Origin: Geminocystis sp. NIES-3708 | GTDB lineage: Bacteria > Cyanobacteriota > Cyanobacteriia > Cyanobacteriales > Cyanobacteriaceae | DNA: 64,000 bases | Assembly (NCBI RefSeq): GCF_001548095.1 | Contig: NZ_AP014815.1 | Coordinates: 1,549,656-1,613,655, forward strand | Reading direction: 5' to 3' | Shown: positions 38,871 through 49,860 of the stretch, in pieces | How the letters are laid out: each line of letters opens with the position of its first letter | Position numbering within the stretch: the stretch's first letter is position 1 | The notes under the pieces: model-generated | What the model saw: the letters and a program-made list of their open reading frames with translations, nothing else | Told to the model about the DNA's origin: nothing | Databases searched by the model: none | Program-made: the position numbers and the translations under genes

Positions 38871-38926
38871 ATATTAAAGTTAAGGAATTTTTCTTTGCAA
38901 AAATATTCTCATATCAGATTCATCTC

Positions 38927-39502
38927 TTAACTAATTTTGCCTAAATGTTCAAGAGGCCAAAAAGTAAAAATTGCCTTGCCTATAATATTTTCTTGAGGTA
39001 AAAATCCCCAAATATGAGAGTCATTAGAATTATTACGATTATCACCCATCACAAAAACATATCCTTGAGGCACTTCCATTGTTTCTAAGTCATATTGAGG
39101 AGGATCAAAAATATAATCTTCTGCAAGGGGTTTTTGATTAACATATACTATGCCTTTTTTTACTGCTATGGTTTCTCCCCCATGGGCAATAATTCTTTTG
39201 ATAAATGCTTGATTTGCATCGTATCCCAATATTTGTAATTGAGGAGGAGGGGTAAAAACAACTATATCATGATCATGAGGTTGATTAAAATAGTAGGAAA
39301 CTTTTTCTACCACAAGACGATCACCAACAGAAAGAGTCGGAGACATAGATTCAGAGGGAATAAAACGAGGCTCAGCAATAAAAACTCGAATAAGAATAGC
39401 TAAGATTAAGCCTATAAAAACAATACTAAAATTTTCTTTTATTTGTATCCAAAAATTAGATTTAGACGTAGCAGATAAATCAGTTTCGGTTAATTTGGTC
39501 AT
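38927..39502 (-). CDS. lepB: Signal peptidase I
   Basis: 191 residues from ATG 39502; the frame is open further upstream but that part is non-conserved. One N-terminal membrane anchor. Catalytic Ser in IPSESMSPTL, Lys in FIKRIIAHGGET, box E GDNRNNSNDSH. Removes Sec/Tat signal peptides; two copies are usual in cyanobacteria. Confidence 0.95.
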   Translation of the reverse strand: MTKLTETDLSATSKSNFWIQIKENFSIVFIGLILAILIRVFIAEPRFIPSESMSPTLSVGDRLVVEKVSYYFNQPHDHDIVVFTPPPQLQILGYDANQAFIKRIIAHGGETIAVKKGIVYVNQKPLAEDYIFDPPQYDLETMEVPQGYVFVMGDNRNNSNDSHIWGFLPQENIIGKAIFTFWPLEHLGKIS

Positions 39503-39632
39503 AGATAAGTTGAAGCTCAATAGTATAGTAGAAAGTAGAATCTTAAAATAAAAAGAAATTCTAAAATTTGGGGTAAATACCAAAAATCAAGAGTTTTTTA
39601 CCCTATATTCTACATTCTACATTCTTAATTCT

Positions 39633-40832
39633 CTAGTCGTCTAAAGCAGCGATACCGGGTAAGACTTTACCTTCAAGTAACTCTAAACTTGCACCGCCAC
39701 CAGTGGAAATATGACTCATTTTTTCAGCAACTCCTACTTTTTCTACCGCAGCGACAGAGTCTCCTCCACCGATAATGGTAATTGCACCTTTGCCTGTTAA
39801 TTCTGCTAAGGTATGTGCGATCGCTTCTGTACCTTTAGCGAATTTTTCAAACTCAAATACACCCATAGGACCATTCCAGATTACTGTCTTACAGTCAGCT
39901 AAAGCTTCTTGGAAAGTTTTAACGGAATCAGGTCCAATATCTAATCCCATCCAACCATCAGGAATGCTATTAATATCAACGGTTTGGGTGTTAGCATCGG
40001 GGGCAAAATTATCCGCTAAAATGACATCGGTAGGTAATAAAAACTCTACTCCTTTTTCTTTAGCTTTAGCTTCTAATGCTTTGGCTAAGTCTAATTTATC
40101 TTCTTCTACTAAGGATTTACCAACACTTAAACCACGTGCTTTGTAGAAGGTGAAAATCATACCACCACCGATGATTAATTTATCACATTTTTCAAGGAGG
40201 GTTTCAATAACACCGATTTTACTGGATACTTTTGAACCACCTACAATAGCTACTAAAGGACGTTTAGGAGCTTCGATCGCACTTTGTAAAAATTCTAATT
40301 CTTTTTCAATCAAAAAACCAGCAACAGAAGGAGATAAATAATGGGTTACGCCTTCAGTAGAAGCATGGGCACGGTGGGCTGTACCAAAAGCATCATTAAC
40401 GTACAAATCGGCGTTACTAGCTAATTTTTTAGCAAATTCAGCATCGTTAGCTTCTTCTTCATCATAAAAACGGAGATTTTCTAATAAAGCAACATCACCA
40501 TTAGCTAAAGCACTTACCCCAGTACTAACAACATCACCAATACAGTCCTCAAATTTAGTAACGGCTTTACCTAATAACTCCCCAAGACGTTTAGCAACAG
40601 GGGTTAAACGTAAACTATCTTTAACTTGACCTTTAGGACGACCCATGTGGCTACATAATAAAACTTTAGCACCGTTAGCTGTTAAATGATTGATGGTGGG
40701 TAAAGCTGCTTTAATACGAGTATCATCGGTGATTTGTCCGTTATCCATAGGTACATTAAAATCAACGCGCACTAATACTCTTTTTCCTTCTAAATCAGAT
40801 TGTGTTAAACTTGCAATACTTTTTTTTGCCAT
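39633..40832 (-). CDS. pgk: Phosphoglycerate kinase
   Basis: 399 residues, normal length. [39 protein letters not shown], and the C-terminal [10 protein letters not shown] / [15 protein letters not shown]. Glycolysis and Calvin cycle ATP/3-phosphoglycerate step. Better GC content and codon use than the neighbours, fitting high expression. Confidence 0.99.
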   Translation of the reverse strand: MAKKSIASLTQSDLEGKRVLVRVDFNVPMDNGQITDDTRIKAALPTINHLTANGAKVLLCSHMGRPKGQVKDSLRLTPVAKRLGELLGKAVTKFEDCIGDVVSTGVSALANGDVALLENLRFYDEEEANDAEFAKKLASNADLYVNDAFGTAHRAHASTEGVTHYLSPSVAGFLIEKELEFLQSAIEAPKRPLVAIVGGSKVSSKIGVIETLLEKCDKLIIGGGMIFTFYKARGLSVGKSLVEEDKLDLAKALEAKAKEKGVEFLLPTDVILADNFAPDANTQTVDINSIPDGWMGLDIGPDSVKTFQEALADCKTVIWNGPMGVFEFEKFAKGTEAIAHTLAELTGKGAITIIGGGDSVAAVEKVGVAEKMSHISTGGGASLELLEGKVLPGIAALDD

Positions 40833-42417
<1,585 letters not shown>

Positions 42418-42430
42418 ATTAATTAATTAT

Positions 42431-42451
42431 TAACAATTAACAATTAACAAT
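42431..42451. repeat. Tandem heptamer repeat TAACAAT (three copies)
   Basis: Three exact units in the 58-base gap between ahcY and the pentapeptide gene, flanked by similar AT-rich words. Confidence 0.8.
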
Positions 42452-42475
42452 TATCAATATTTATATTCTCTATTT

Positions 42476-42976
42476 ATGCTTAAAAAATTAGCCCGTTTTT
42501 TAGTTCTAATTTTAGTTCTAACAACTTTATTTATACCCACAAAAGCTATAGCCGCTAGTTCGAGTGCGGTAACATCAACTTTTGAAAGAAAAGACTTAAC
42601 AGGAGAAGATTTTTCTGGACAAAATTTACAATTAGCAGAGTTTACTAATGTTAAGTTAGAAAATGCAAATTTAAGTAATACTGACTTACGAGGAAGCGTT
42701 TTTAACGGTGTGAAAGCAGAAAAAATAAACCTTTCTGGATCTGATTTAACCAATGGTTTAACTTATCTTACTAATTTTGATAATGCCGATTTAACGGATG
42801 CTATTTTTAAAGAAGCAGTGATGTTGAGATCGACTTTTAATAATGCTCAAATTGAAGGTGCAGATTTTACTCAGGCAGTGTTAGATAATCAACAAATTAT
42901 CAAACTTTGTAAATATGCTGGTGGAATAAATTCTAAGACAGGAGCAAGTACTCGTCAATCTCTTGGCTGTCCTTAA
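42476..42976 (+). CDS. Lumenal pentapeptide-repeat protein
   Basis: 166 residues. Signal peptide (ends near AIAASS) then about 15 pentapeptide units of A(D/N)LXX type (LTGEDFSGQNLQLAEF, LENANLSNTDLRGSVF) forming a right-handed beta-helix. C-terminal helix with KLCKYAGG and LGCP, giving two Cys. Resembles the TL15/TL17 thylakoid lumen family. Possibly co-transcribed with ahcY. Confidence 0.85.
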   Translation: MLKKLARFLVLILVLTTLFIPTKAIAASSSAVTSTFERKDLTGEDFSGQNLQLAEFTNVKLENANLSNTDLRGSVFNGVKAEKINLSGSDLTNGLTYLTNFDNADLTDAIFKEAVMLRSTFNNAQIEGADFTQAVLDNQQIIKLCKYAGGINSKTGASTRQSLGCP

Positions 42977-42989
42977 TTCAATTGTTTTG

Positions 42990-43008
42990 GGGTTAATATC
43001 ATTAACCC
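42990..43008 (+). terminator. Perfect 8-bp hairpin between convergent genes
   Basis: GGGTTAAT and ATTAACCC around an ATC loop, followed by TTATATTTAT. It lies 13 bases past the pentapeptide gene; the T tract is weak, so termination is likely but not certain. Confidence 0.5.
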
Positions 43009-43034
43009 TTATATTTATACGTTCATCGTTAAAA

Positions 43035-43748
43035 TTAATTTTCAGAAGATTTAACTAAATTTTTATCTAGTAAAGCATCTAATCCTACGGATGTTAATAA
43101 TTCTTGCCATTGTTTAGGTTGAGATTCTTTTAAAGTGGCTACCAAAGATAAGGTATCTTGCCAAACTCCTTCATTGGCTAGAATTTGAGCTCTTTGAAGA
43201 TTGTCTAAGTTTGTTGATAATTGATTGTTAATATTTTCTTCTAAAGAAACTTTTTCAATCATTCCTTTTGTATGATTGCTAGTGTTAATAAACATGGGAT
43301 TACAAATTAAAGATATTTCCCATACATATTTTTTATCGGTTTCTAAATTTATTTTATTCGATACATTGATCGTTATAATTTGATCGGTTGCAGTTATGGG
43401 TATTTCCTGAATATCCAAATCTTTGCCGTTTTCTTCCCTCAAAATAAATTGAGCAAATTTAGCTTGAGTGGGAGGAATGTAAACAAAAAATTGTGGTTGA
43501 CTAGATATAGTTTTGATGAAATTATCATTACTAGGAGTTAAAGGAGTAATCGGTAAATTGCCTCGAACACAACCCCCTCTTCTTCCTCCCGCCGCAGTAC
43601 TTTGGGGCGATTCTCTTTTAGGAGCATTGGGAAACTCGATGGCATTTGCCGAAGAAATAAATATCTCCATCAAAGGGATAAAACCCATAACAAAAGCTAT
43701 TATTATTGTTGATTTATAAAATCTATTTTTTTTCTGCTTTTTAAACAT
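43035..43748 (-). CDS. DUF928 protein
   Basis: 237 residues. Signal peptide (ending near SANA, residue ~37). The mature start has AAGGRRGGCVRGN, the Gly/Arg/Cys motif of DUF928; then a beta domain with FVYIPPTQAKFAQFIL and YVWEISLICNP, and a helical tail. DUF928 is a cyanobacterial exported family often next to CHASE2 or hemolysin-like genes; none is near here. Confidence 0.82.
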   Translation of the reverse strand: MFKKQKKNRFYKSTIIIAFVMGFIPLMEIFISSANAIEFPNAPKRESPQSTAAGGRRGGCVRGNLPITPLTPSNDNFIKTISSQPQFFVYIPPTQAKFAQFILREENGKDLDIQEIPITATDQIITINVSNKINLETDKKYVWEISLICNPMFINTSNHTKGMIEKVSLEENINNQLSTNLDNLQRAQILANEGVWQDTLSLVATLKESQPKQWQELLTSVGLDALLDKNLVKSSEN

Positions 43749-44028
43749 ATATTTTCCTCAAATTGTATAAGATTATCAATGAATAAATGGTGATAACAAT
43801 TCTAGTATGTGAGTTAGTTGTGAGATTTTGTAGATATGTTAGCTATTCGCTATTCGTAGTCAGCTTTAGCGATATGGTAAAATTTATAGATTAATTTTTA
43901 AATCTTTAATGATTAACAAACGATTTAAAGATTGCTATCGAAAGACATAAATTTACTCATAATTAATTGAATTAGTATAATTTTAGACTTTTAGGAAATG
44001 TTTTTGTTCCTTCGTTAATTTAATTTAA

Positions 44029-44703
44029 TTAAAAAACCATTAATGCTGGAGGAGGAGTCCATAATCCAATTTCAAATAAATCTCTAGATCCTGTGATTCC
44101 TTGTCCTATAAATAATAATAACGCTAAACAGTTGAGAATAATGTGAATATTACGCCATTTATGGGATTTATCTCGGTAAATGTCATCGATAATTGCTACA
44201 GAAAAAATCATTAATAAGCAAACTATTACACCATAATAGTAATGAGACCAAAACCATTCATTACTACGACGAAAAACACCATCTTGACAACCTAAAATTA
44301 TCACTCCCATGCCGCTCAATGTTGCAAAAATTCCTCGCCATAATTTTTCTCTGGCAAGAAATAATAAAATAAAAGAAGCGATGGTGAAAATAAACATTAA
44401 AACTAAGAATATAAACTGAAAAAAATTTGTTTGCCAAAGGGTTTCTTTGAGAATATTTTTAGTAATAATGGGTTGTCCTAACCCTATCAATGTAACAATT
44501 ACCACTGCGGTAGATAATATTTTACCTATTTTTACATGATTTAAACCTACAGAGGGCGGAATTTTACTTTTATCTCCTTCTTTGATTTCTAATCTTCTTT
44601 GACGAGTTTCCCATGCAAAATAAGAAACTATACCCAATAAGGGAAAAACACTAATAATGGTAAGAAAAGGGTGAATTAAGAGGCTAAATTGTTCGGGTGT
44701 CAT
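44029..44703 (-). CDS. DUF4079 membrane protein
   Basis: 224 residues with about six helices. IHPFLTIISVFPLLGIVSYF, the soluble loop ending HVKIGK, EWFWSHYYYGV, and the C-terminal GITGSRDLFEIGLW match DUF4079, a cyanobacterial family with conserved His reminiscent of cytochrome-b561-like proteins. Function unknown. Confidence 0.8.
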   Translation of the reverse strand: MTPEQFSLLIHPFLTIISVFPLLGIVSYFAWETRQRRLEIKEGDKSKIPPSVGLNHVKIGKILSTAVVIVTLIGLGQPIITKNILKETLWQTNFFQFIFLVLMFIFTIASFILLFLAREKLWRGIFATLSGMGVIILGCQDGVFRRSNEWFWSHYYYGVIVCLLMIFSVAIIDDIYRDKSHKWRNIHIILNCLALLLFIGQGITGSRDLFEIGLWTPPPALMVF

Positions 44704-44863
44704 AATAATTATTTATAACTTTTAATTCTAATTATGTTTATGCTTAAATCTAACTAACTTTCCTTGAAAGATCCTTAATTTTTACAAAATTTTTTTTCAG
44801 AATTAGATCATTTTGAGTAAATATCATTATTATTTTCGATTAATCCTACTTTGTCTAAAGTTT

Positions 44864-45835
44864 TCAGATTGCAATGATCAAAGAAGTTAATTGATTACGA
44901 TAATTATTATCTAAAAATTTTTCCTGTAATTTTTGCCATTCTTGCCATTTTATTGATTGATCTTTCATAATTAAATAATGTAAAGTTGGTAATTTTGTTA
45001 ACCATGTTTTACCTAGTTTTTCTGTTAAATGATTTTCTAAGCAAATATTATCTTGAATATTTCCTAAAATTTCTTGTACTTGTTCTACTAAATACAAATA
45101 TTTTTTATATTCTTCGGGATAAAAATCAATAAATAACTCTAATTGATAGCGAGTTTTTTTTGCTTGTTTTCTTAAGGTATGTAAAATTTTTCTTTGTTTA
45201 TTGATTAATAAATTAATTTCTTCATCAGTTAAGTTTTCTTGGACAATAATATCCTGATTTTCATTGATTTTTGTTCCTATTAACCAACCAGATTGTAAAC
45301 AAAAATTACTAATTTGAGGTAATAACAAACAGGATAATAATGATTTGATTTTTATGTTGGCAATCCCTTTAAATTCAGGCTTTTCTAACCATTTTATTAA
45401 AGATTGTTTTAATTTTTGATAATTTTTTGTACTTAAAATTAACTTAATTTCTTTAGTATCTTGAGATGATGGTTTACTAATATCAGCGATAATTTTTTGG
45501 ATAAATTTATGTTCTATCTCTAATATTTCCTGACTAAATTTATCTTCTAAATTGATTTTTAAAATATCTAAATCTCTTTGTTGTCCTAAAAATCTAGCAA
45601 TATTACTAATATTGGTATCATTAATAATAGAAGGAATCTTTAAAGCAGAATTAAAAACACTTAAAATACTTCTTAATCTCCTCATGGCAACTCTTAATTG
45701 ATGCAAGTTTTCAGGATCTTCTTCTATTAATATTTTCTTTTCATACTTAAGAATTTTCTTGACTTGCTTTGCAATAGCATTATAACTATAATCGGCAAGA
45801 GTAACAGAATTATCTTTGAAGATGATGGCAGACAT
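44864..45835 (-). CDS. CHAD-domain protein
   Basis: 323 residues, all helical. HQLRVAMRRLRSILSVF is the conserved His/Arg motif, repeated later as LHTLRKQAKKTRYQLELF, as expected for the duplicated CHAD fold. CHAD proteins bind polyphosphate. No CYTH or polyphosphate kinase gene is adjacent. Confidence 0.92.
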   Translation of the reverse strand: MSAIIFKDNSVTLADYSYNAIAKQVKKILKYEKKILIEEDPENLHQLRVAMRRLRSILSVFNSALKIPSIINDTNISNIARFLGQQRDLDILKINLEDKFSQEILEIEHKFIQKIIADISKPSSQDTKEIKLILSTKNYQKLKQSLIKWLEKPEFKGIANIKIKSLLSCLLLPQISNFCLQSGWLIGTKINENQDIIVQENLTDEEINLLINKQRKILHTLRKQAKKTRYQLELFIDFYPEEYKKYLYLVEQVQEILGNIQDNICLENHLTEKLGKTWLTKLPTLHYLIMKDQSIKWQEWQKLQEKFLDNNYRNQLTSLIIAI

Positions 45836-46094
45836 AAGTGAACCTCTACACTTAAGTAAACGAATTGTTGTTAGTTTTGAAGTAATAAGTAAATAAAAGA
45901 AATATTGATTGATTATTCATTGTTTATTGTTCTCATTATAAATTTTGACAAAAAAAATGACCGTGACTAATTACAAAAATTAACCACAGTCTCGATAAGA
46001 TAATTAGGAATTAAAAATTTTAAACTTTTTCTTTTTTGAATTATTAGTTACGGCACTAAAAGAATCAAAAAAATTCATTACTTCTTCATTCTTT

Positions 46095-47102
46095 TTAAAC
46101 AGTTGCTACTTCTTTTTCTTCGGTATTTGCTACTACACCCGTTAACTTTTCGTAAGTCTCACGCATTTTTAAGCCCACTAAAACTTGGAATAAACCAGTA
46201 CCATTATTAGAGCCGGGATAATCTCTGTGTTTAAGTAATAATTCAGTCATTTCACCATAATACTTAGTACCAGTACGACTTAAATGACTTTCAACATAGA
46301 TAATTTCTTCTAGGTTGTCAAATTCACCATCAATTTCAAGGATAGAAACCTCATTACCCATGTAGTTATCAGGTCCATAGTACATTTTTAAACCGGGGAA
46401 TGCACAAGTAAGTTTACGTCCACAAGGGCGCCAATCAATAGTTGAACCTTCATCAAATAAGTAAGTAGGTTCAAAGTGTTCAATACCTTCTTTTTCAATG
46501 AGACGAACTCGTAAAATTTTACCTTCTTTTTCTTCAATTAATTGAGTAGGTAATACTTGAATTACGATGTCTGCATATTGTTTTTGAGGTTCGATATAAG
46601 CAGTAAAATCAGGTTTTCTGGACATGATCGAAGCAACCACATCATCATAACTATGACCTCTTTCTGCCATGTCACGTTGAATTTTCCAGTTAATTTTTAC
46701 TTCTTCGCTAATGTCAAGATAGACGCTGAAGTCCACTAATTCTCGAACTCTTGCATCATAAAGAGGGTGTAAACCTTCAATAACAATTACTTTATTAGGT
46801 TCGATTCTTTCAGGAGGATCTAATTCTCCTGTTTCATGATTATATATAGGTTTATCAATAGCTTGACCATTTTTTAACGCTTTAACTTGTTCTGCCATTA
46901 AGTCGAAATTATTGGCACGAGGATCTAATGCGGTTACACCAGCTTCTTTTCTACCTTTACGATCTAAACAATGATAGTCATCTAAACAGATAACCGTCAT
47001 AAACTCTTTACCAAATAAATCTTCTAAACGGCGCAAGAAAGTTGATTTTCCACAACCAGAGTCTCCAGCAACGCCAATAATAACTACTCTATCTTGAGTC
47101 AT
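46095..47102 (-). CDS. prk: Phosphoribulokinase
   Basis: 335 residues. Makes ribulose-1,5-bisphosphate in the Calvin cycle. P-loop GVAGDSGCGKST with regulatory Cys17, then VICLDDYHCLDRKGR with Cys40/Cys46, one of which should form the redox pair. HYETGELDPP-type substrate motif is seen as YNHETGELDPP. Tail VATVxx is short. Expected to be switched off in the dark through CP12 and thioredoxin. Confidence 0.98.
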   Translation of the reverse strand: MTQDRVVIIGVAGDSGCGKSTFLRRLEDLFGKEFMTVICLDDYHCLDRKGRKEAGVTALDPRANNFDLMAEQVKALKNGQAIDKPIYNHETGELDPPERIEPNKVIVIEGLHPLYDARVRELVDFSVYLDISEEVKINWKIQRDMAERGHSYDDVVASIMSRKPDFTAYIEPQKQYADIVIQVLPTQLIEEKEGKILRVRLIEKEGIEHFEPTYLFDEGSTIDWRPCGRKLTCAFPGLKMYYGPDNYMGNEVSILEIDGEFDNLEEIIYVESHLSRTGTKYYGEMTELLLKHRDYPGSNNGTGLFQVLVGLKMRETYEKLTGVVANTEEKEVATV

Positions 47103-47279
47103 ATTTTCCTCTATAGTTGAAACTAAATTTTACTTATATCAGTAATTTTTCTATTGTTTGTTATCTTATCAGTCAAATGCACACTAATCTATAGTTAATT
47201 ATGTTAATTGATTATTTTTTAACTTTTAAAAAATTGTGCTAAAGCATATGAAGAACTTTGTGGATAGTGAGATAGCTAA

Positions 47280-47600
47280 ATGCTTTTTCAACCAAGTTAC
47301 TTTAAAGCTGATTGGTTTAAAATTCTCTCGAATCCTATAAAAATATAAATTTTAGACACTTTTAGACAAGGAGAAATTAGTTTTAATGATATTGCTCAAT
47401 GGTGAGAGGTGAAAGCGTCTTCAATCTCACAACAGTTGGCAATTTTGCGAAAATATCATTTAGTTAAAAGTCACAGACAAGGTAATTACATTTTTTATTC
47501 GATAAATGAACCAGCAATTTTGAAAGTGTTAGACTCAGCAAAGGAGGTTTTTAATAATCATTTAGTGCAAGTCAAAAATGCTTTACAAAAACTAGAATAA
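47280..47600 (+). pseudogene. ArsR/SmtB-family regulator, inactivated by two in-frame stops
   Basis: From ATG 47280 one frame reads as a complete ArsR winged helix: ADWFKILSNPIKI, stop, ILDTFRQGEISFNDIAQW, stop, EVKASSISQQLAILRKYHLV, then HRQGNYIFYSI and a C-terminal helix. The stops are TAA 47346-47348 (after KI, where Leu/Arg-Leu is usual) and TGA 47403-47405 (where Leu is usual). GTG 47409 could restart a 63-residue piece holding only the recognition helix and wing. No metal-site Cys is seen. Confidence 0.8.
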
Positions 47601-47876
47601 AATATTATTAACTATTCATGATAGGCTTTCAATAATTTGGACTTAATCAATCCTTATTCTATGGCGATCATTGTAATTGTCATTGTAACTAAACTAATTT
47701 AGTTTTATATTTATGCTAGTAAATGTATCTTTTCTTTAATGGGATTAATGTTAGTAATACTGGCGACAGTAAGTTTTGATTTTGATACCACCACTCAAGT
47801 CATTTAAACTATTCATTTATATCTGTCAATTTTAAAAACAAAAAAAGAATGATCAGATTAAAAATAACTATCTATA
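47601..47876. other. Gap with possible membrane-gene debris
   Basis: 276 bases. On the plus strand short hydrophobic reading pieces occur (MAIIVIVIVTKLI near 47660-47700; MGLMLVILATVSFDFD near 47739-47805), each ended by stops. They could be remains of a permease once paired with the ArsR gene, or chance. Confidence 0.3.
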
Positions 47877-48419
47877 ATGAATAAAAAAGAAAATAAATTA
47901 GACATTTGCACTTGTAAAAGACGAGATTTTACTAAATTATTATTAACAGGAAGTTTCGGCTTATCTTTTTGGTTATCTTCTGCTTTATCAGCGAAAGCTG
48001 AGTATAAAGCTAAAGCATTAGTGTTAAGTTGTATTGATTTTCGTTTTGTTGATTTTGAGCGAAATTTCTTGATAAATAGTAATTTAGATCATCAATTTGA
48101 TTGGTTAAGTTTAGCGGGAGCATCTTTAGCTCTGACAGATTTTCCTAGCCCTGCAGATACTATCGTTTTTTGGGAACAACTAGCTTTATCTTACAAGTTA
48201 CATAATATTGAACAGGTTATTATTTTAGATCATCAAGATTGTGGTGCTTATAGCAGTAAATTTAATACTAATTTGACTCAAAATCTCGAAGAGGAAATAA
48301 ATATTCATCGTCAATATTTAACTCAGGCTTATGATGCGATCGCTAATCGCTATCCGAATTTAACAATAGAACTGTATTTTATTTATCTTGACGGCAAAGT
48401 AGAACAAATTGATGTTTAA
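47877..48419 (+). CDS. Beta-carbonic-anhydrase-like protein with Tat signal
   Basis: 180 residues. N-terminus CKRRDFTKLLLTG is a twin-Arg export signal (Arg15-Arg16), ending near SAKAEY. The zinc-site pattern of beta carbonic anhydrase is present but short: SCIDFRF (Cys52, Asp54, Arg56) and LDHQDCGAY (His120, Cys123). The chain lacks the usual dimer extension, so activity is not assured. Location would be periplasm or lumen. The frame stays open after the TAA for 43 more codons (48420-48548), see findings. Confidence 0.75.
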   Translation: MNKKENKLDICTCKRRDFTKLLLTGSFGLSFWLSSALSAKAEYKAKALVLSCIDFRFVDFERNFLINSNLDHQFDWLSLAGASLALTDFPSPADTIVFWEQLALSYKLHNIEQVIILDHQDCGAYSSKFNTNLTQNLEEEINIHRQYLTQAYDAIANRYPNLTIELYFIYLDGKVEQIDV

Positions 48420-48572
48420 CCTTTTTTAATCAAACTACAAAAACACCTGCTATTTTTTAATAAAATAGACATCTGCAAAGTTGATGATTTAGAAGAGTTA
48501 AAACCCTTACTACGAGACAATAAAAAATCTTTTCTTAAAAAAGTTGAATAGTAATAGTTGGAAATAAAAAAA

Positions 48573-49325
48573 TTATGAAAATAAGGCTTTTGGGCGAAAA
48601 CTAAATAACTTGCGATTATTAATAGGAATCAGACATTGATTTAAGGGAAATTTACGGAAGTTTTTACCGAAACTATTTACTTGATATACCATAGATTCAT
48701 TTAATTCTAAAGCTGTTAGCCATCCTTGTTCATGATGATAAACACCTGTATCAATGCCAATCCAACCTTGTCCTCTAGCTAACTGCCCGGGTTTTAGTCC
48801 TTTAAATGTAAAAGTGATAGTATGACCGATAATAATAGTCTTGTCCAAAAAATATGGGTGAGTACTAACATGAAAGGGTGTACGAATCCAACAAAATTGA
48901 TCAGAAGATTGTTGCTCAAGACGAAGATTAGGATCTATTCCAGCATGGACTAACCAATAATCTCCTAAATCATAGTATAGAGGTAGATTTTTGATCCATT
49001 CGATATGTTCTATTGGAGGCATTTTTTGACCATAACTATTAACTGTCGTACTACCACCATTTTGTAACCATCCTTGCAATATTTTATAATTTGTTTGCCC
49101 CTGATTTAAGGCATTGAGTAACATAATTTCATGGTTGCCTTGAATACAATTGTAATCATTGTTCATGACAAATTCTACTACTTGGGCACTGTGAGGTCCA
49201 CGATCAATTAAATCTCCTAGAAAGTAAATCTGATCTTCTTTATCAGGAGCAATATTTTCAAATAATCTCAATAAAGCATCATAATGACCGTGAACATCTC
49301 CAATAACCAGTCTTTTGTTACTCAT
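48573..49325 (-). CDS. PPP-family metallophosphatase
   Basis: 250 residues. GDVHGHYDAL, GDLIDRGPHS, IQGNHEIML, the later His in VHAGIDP and IIIGHT complete the two-metal site of PPP phosphatases (PrpE/ApaH-like bacterial group). Acts on phosphoproteins or dinucleotide polyphosphates; substrate not predictable. Monocistronic. Confidence 0.9.
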   Translation of the reverse strand: MSNKRLVIGDVHGHYDALLRLFENIAPDKEDQIYFLGDLIDRGPHSAQVVEFVMNNDYNCIQGNHEIMLLNALNQGQTNYKILQGWLQNGGSTTVNSYGQKMPPIEHIEWIKNLPLYYDLGDYWLVHAGIDPNLRLEQQSSDQFCWIRTPFHVSTHPYFLDKTIIIGHTITFTFKGLKPGQLARGQGWIGIDTGVYHHEQGWLTALELNESMVYQVNSFGKNFRKFPLNQCLIPINNRKLFSFRPKALFS

Positions 49326-49424
49326 TCCTATACCGTGTCGATTTTAAATATTAATTTATTGATTACATAGTTTAGTATATCTTAATTTATTTTATCTTTA
49401 TTCTGAACATTTCATTTGCGGGGA

Positions 49425-49481
49425 TTAATTACTTATAAATGTAATAATTTTATTAGCCGTAATACTTAGTAATTTAGGCAT
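49425..49481 (-). pseudogene. HicA toxin relic (N-terminus only)
   Basis: From ATG 49481: MPKLLSITANKIITFISN then TAA. This is the usual start of HicA (MPKLPxITAxxxIxFL). The dsRNA-binding rest with the catalytic His is gone. The DNA before this ATG (49482-49560) matches the DNA before another hicA relic at 54701 at the exact same offset. Confidence 0.55.
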
Positions 49482-49560
49482 TAACCATTATAAATTGTTA
49501 ATTTACTCCACTTTAGCTTTTATCATAGCAACAAAAATCAGCAATAGTAAAAGATAGATC
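49473..49560. repeat. Direct repeat, copy 1 (upstream of hicA relic)
   Basis: Aligns without gaps to 54693-54780, offset 5220. The best part, 49512-49558, matches 43 of 47 bases. It covers the ATG of a hicA relic and the DNA before it. Confidence 0.75.
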
Positions 49561-49589
49561 AATACTTTTGTTAAAAATTAACAATTTAT

Positions 49590-49777
49590 ATGAACAATAA
49601 ATATTATCAAATAAGTGCAATAATTGAAAAAAATAAATATGGCTATTATGCTTATTGTTTTCAATTAGAAGGTTCAGTTGTCAACATCGATTGGATTCCT
49701 TAGAGGAAATAAAAGCTAATATTCAAGAGGCAATTGAACTATACTTATCCACTCTTACAGAAAAAGAAAAACTCTGA
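49590..49777 (+). pseudogene. HicB antitoxin relic with frameshift
   Basis: Frame 1 reads MNNKYYQISAIIEK, YGYYAYCFQLEG and then breaks; another frame picks up CQHRLDSLEEIKANIQEAIE and LYLSTLTEKEKL to TGA 49775-49777. Together they are a near-complete HicB partial RNase-H-fold domain (GYxAxCPxLxGCxSQGDSLEEA). The break lies at about 49671-49676. It is divergent from the 49481 hicA relic, unlike the normal hicAB operon. Confidence 0.75.
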
Positions 49778-49860
49778 TAAACTATGTTTAAGTTGTAATC
49801 TAAAACTTTTTAGTTATAAACTCAGATTATAAGTTTCCTTTTGCCATTCAATCTTTTATC

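Noticed and set aside
42990-43008. The 8-bp hairpin as half of a transposon end
   Set aside because: No matching inverted copy or transposase nearby; a terminator between convergent genes is simpler.
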